Below, one piece after another: positions 30,813 to 31,669 of a DNA stretch of 31,669 nucleotides. How positions within the stretch are numbered: position 1 is the stretch's first letter; the number at the start of each line of letters is the position of its first letter. The notes beneath the pieces were generated by a model, which was given only the letters and a program-made list of their open reading frames with translations, was not told where the DNA came from and did not search any database. The position numbers and the translations under genes were made by a program. This DNA comes from Heterostelium multicystogenum (Eukaryota; Evosea; Eumycetozoa; Acytosteliales; Acytosteliaceae): assembly GCA_003667245.1 (NCBI GenBank), contig RCNN01000315.1, forward strand, positions 1 to 31,669. Reading direction: 5' to 3'.

Positions 30813-31272
30813 TTAAAATCCATTCTCGATCAGATAATCAGCTAGCTTCTCCACTGTATTAGTAGCATTTCCTGGTTGCGTTGTCTCATTGTAGTAGCCA
30901 ACTAAGATTGACTTTTGCGTCTTTACACAAACAATACCGGTGGGTCCTTTCTTTCCATAGATACTTCTTTTCATCTGCTTTGATTCCCATATATTTAACA
31001 CCATCAATAACGATTCCTTTTTCTAGTGCGTCGTTTGGTTTCTTAAAAAGATCTGCCAATGATTTACCATCGGTTTGTGAAACTAACTTGGGATTAGACG
31101 ATGCCCATGTATTACCATCATGTCCAAGTATAGCTGCTCTAGCTAAATTTTTTGAACCTATTAAATTTTTATCAACATATTCCTAATAAGGAGGTATTAT
31201 TAATAGATAAAATTAGAAATAATATAATAATATTTTAAAATAAATTAATCTTTAATTTACCTGCCAAGACAT
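30813..31272 (-). CDS. Profilin
   Basis: Two exons, 31261-31272 and 30813-31182. They encode exactly 126 residues, the length of Dictyostelium profilins. The 12-base first exon codes MSWQ, then EYVDKNLIGSKNLARAAILG. Conserved features are the N-terminal poly-proline-binding Trp and Tyr, HDGNTWA, IDGVKYMGIKADE, SIYGKKGPTGIVCVKT and the C-terminal helix NTVEKLADYLIENGF. It binds actin monomers and proline-rich partners such as formins, promoting filament growth; cytosolic. It cannot be assigned to isoform I, II or III from sequence alone. One extra T in TTTT at 30968-30971 (AAAA on the coding strand) breaks the frame between GIKADE and SIYGKK. A very small first exon after MSWQ fits the conserved start. 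Confidence 0.96.
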
Positions 31273-31669
31273 TTCTTAGATGTTTAATAATAAATAATAA
31301 AATAGAATTATATAAACCACCAATTAAATAAATAAAAATAAATAAACTTACAATGAAGATTAGAATTTATTCACATTTATCCTTTTTGTGAACATTATAT
31401 AATATAATGATAAATAAAACCACTACTACAACTAACACCCACTTCTTAAATTTGAACTTGTATTAGGGTGTGGGTGTGAAGATGAGAAGTTAATAAAATA
31501 GATTAAATTTATGTGTTGTGTGTTTATAATTAAAATTAATATTGAATTTAAAATTTATATGATTCATTTCGATATAATAAATATTTATTGAAGTTTATAA
31601 AGATTTGTTACTATCATCTTTTATATGAGATTCAAAATTGGACGACGTCTTGTTTAAACAAATTATGAA
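31273..31669. other. Profilin upstream region
   Basis: About 400 bp of AT-rich 5'-flanking DNA of the minus-strand profilin gene. CACCCACTTC (31437-31446) and GGGTGTGGGTGTG (31466-31478) form a GT/CA-rich pair. It resembles G-box-like elements of dictyostelid promoters (inference). No other gene was seen. Confidence 0.4.

Noticed and set aside
205..31272. Programmed ribosomal frameshifting as the cause of the many frame breaks
   Set aside because: The breaks are in both directions, at many different runs and without a common slippery motif or downstream structure, and they hit genes such as eL28 and profilin that are not frameshifted in other organisms.
205..31272. A cluster of pseudogenes
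   Set aside because: Catalytic and structural residues are intact, introns have good splice sites, and no in-frame nonsense or deletions occur beyond one-base run changes.

Overview
The window is nuclear DNA of a dictyostelid social amoeba or a close amoebozoan relative. AT-rich intergenic DNA separates small genes. Introns are short (45-132 bp), AT-rich and GT/AG. Proteins carry Asn, Gln, Ser/Thr and Lys-Glu low-complexity tracts. The gene set is typical of Dictyostelium-like genomes (profilin, RhoGAP, Integrator, a solitary tRNA gene). The species cannot be fixed from the sequence alone.

Layout, left to right: (1) a Ulp/SENP6-7-type SUMO protease with a poly-Asn tail (205-2904, +). (2) A multidomain protein joining a predicted N-myristoylation site, EF-hands, a UBA domain, a KE repeat and a domain resembling the C-terminus of coatomer alpha-COP (3618-6235, +). 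(3) A 2.6 kb non-coding stretch. (4) A RhoGAP protein with an ASH/MSP-like domain (8803-11530, +). (5) A short-chain dehydrogenase/reductase (11727-12820, +). (6) A GC-richer coding-like relic beside a tRNA-Asn(GTT) gene (13467-13539, -). (7) An intronless NmrA/QOR2-like reductase (14517-15404, +). (8) A coiled-coil/acidic orphan (15564-16838, -). (9) A second SDR (17453-18376, +), convergent with Integrator subunit 9 (18427-20858, -). (10) Mitochondrial-type aminopeptidase P/XPNPEP3 (21142-22796, +), divergent from INTS9. (11) An orphan membrane protein with a Pro/Gln-rich tail (24407-25372, +), then NUDCD2 (25409-26085, +). (12) VPS55/LEPROT-like (26392-27225, -) and TMA16 (28548-29222, +), divergent over 1.3 kb. 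(13) Ribosomal protein eL28 (30252-30675, +), convergent with profilin (30813-31272, -).

The genes are mostly unrelated housekeeping functions: SUMO removal, RNA processing, ribosome biogenesis and translation, endosomal sorting, and actin/Rho control. There is no operon-like organisation and no recognisable defence or biosynthetic cluster.

The main structural feature is that nearly every multi-exon gene, including the essential eL28 and profilin genes, is broken by single-base gains or losses, almost always in mononucleotide runs (about 30 sites). With these allowed for, every protein is complete and of family-typical length. They are therefore best read as draft-assembly homopolymer errors, not pseudogenes. 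The most interesting protein is the EF-hand/UBA/alpha-COP-C fusion.
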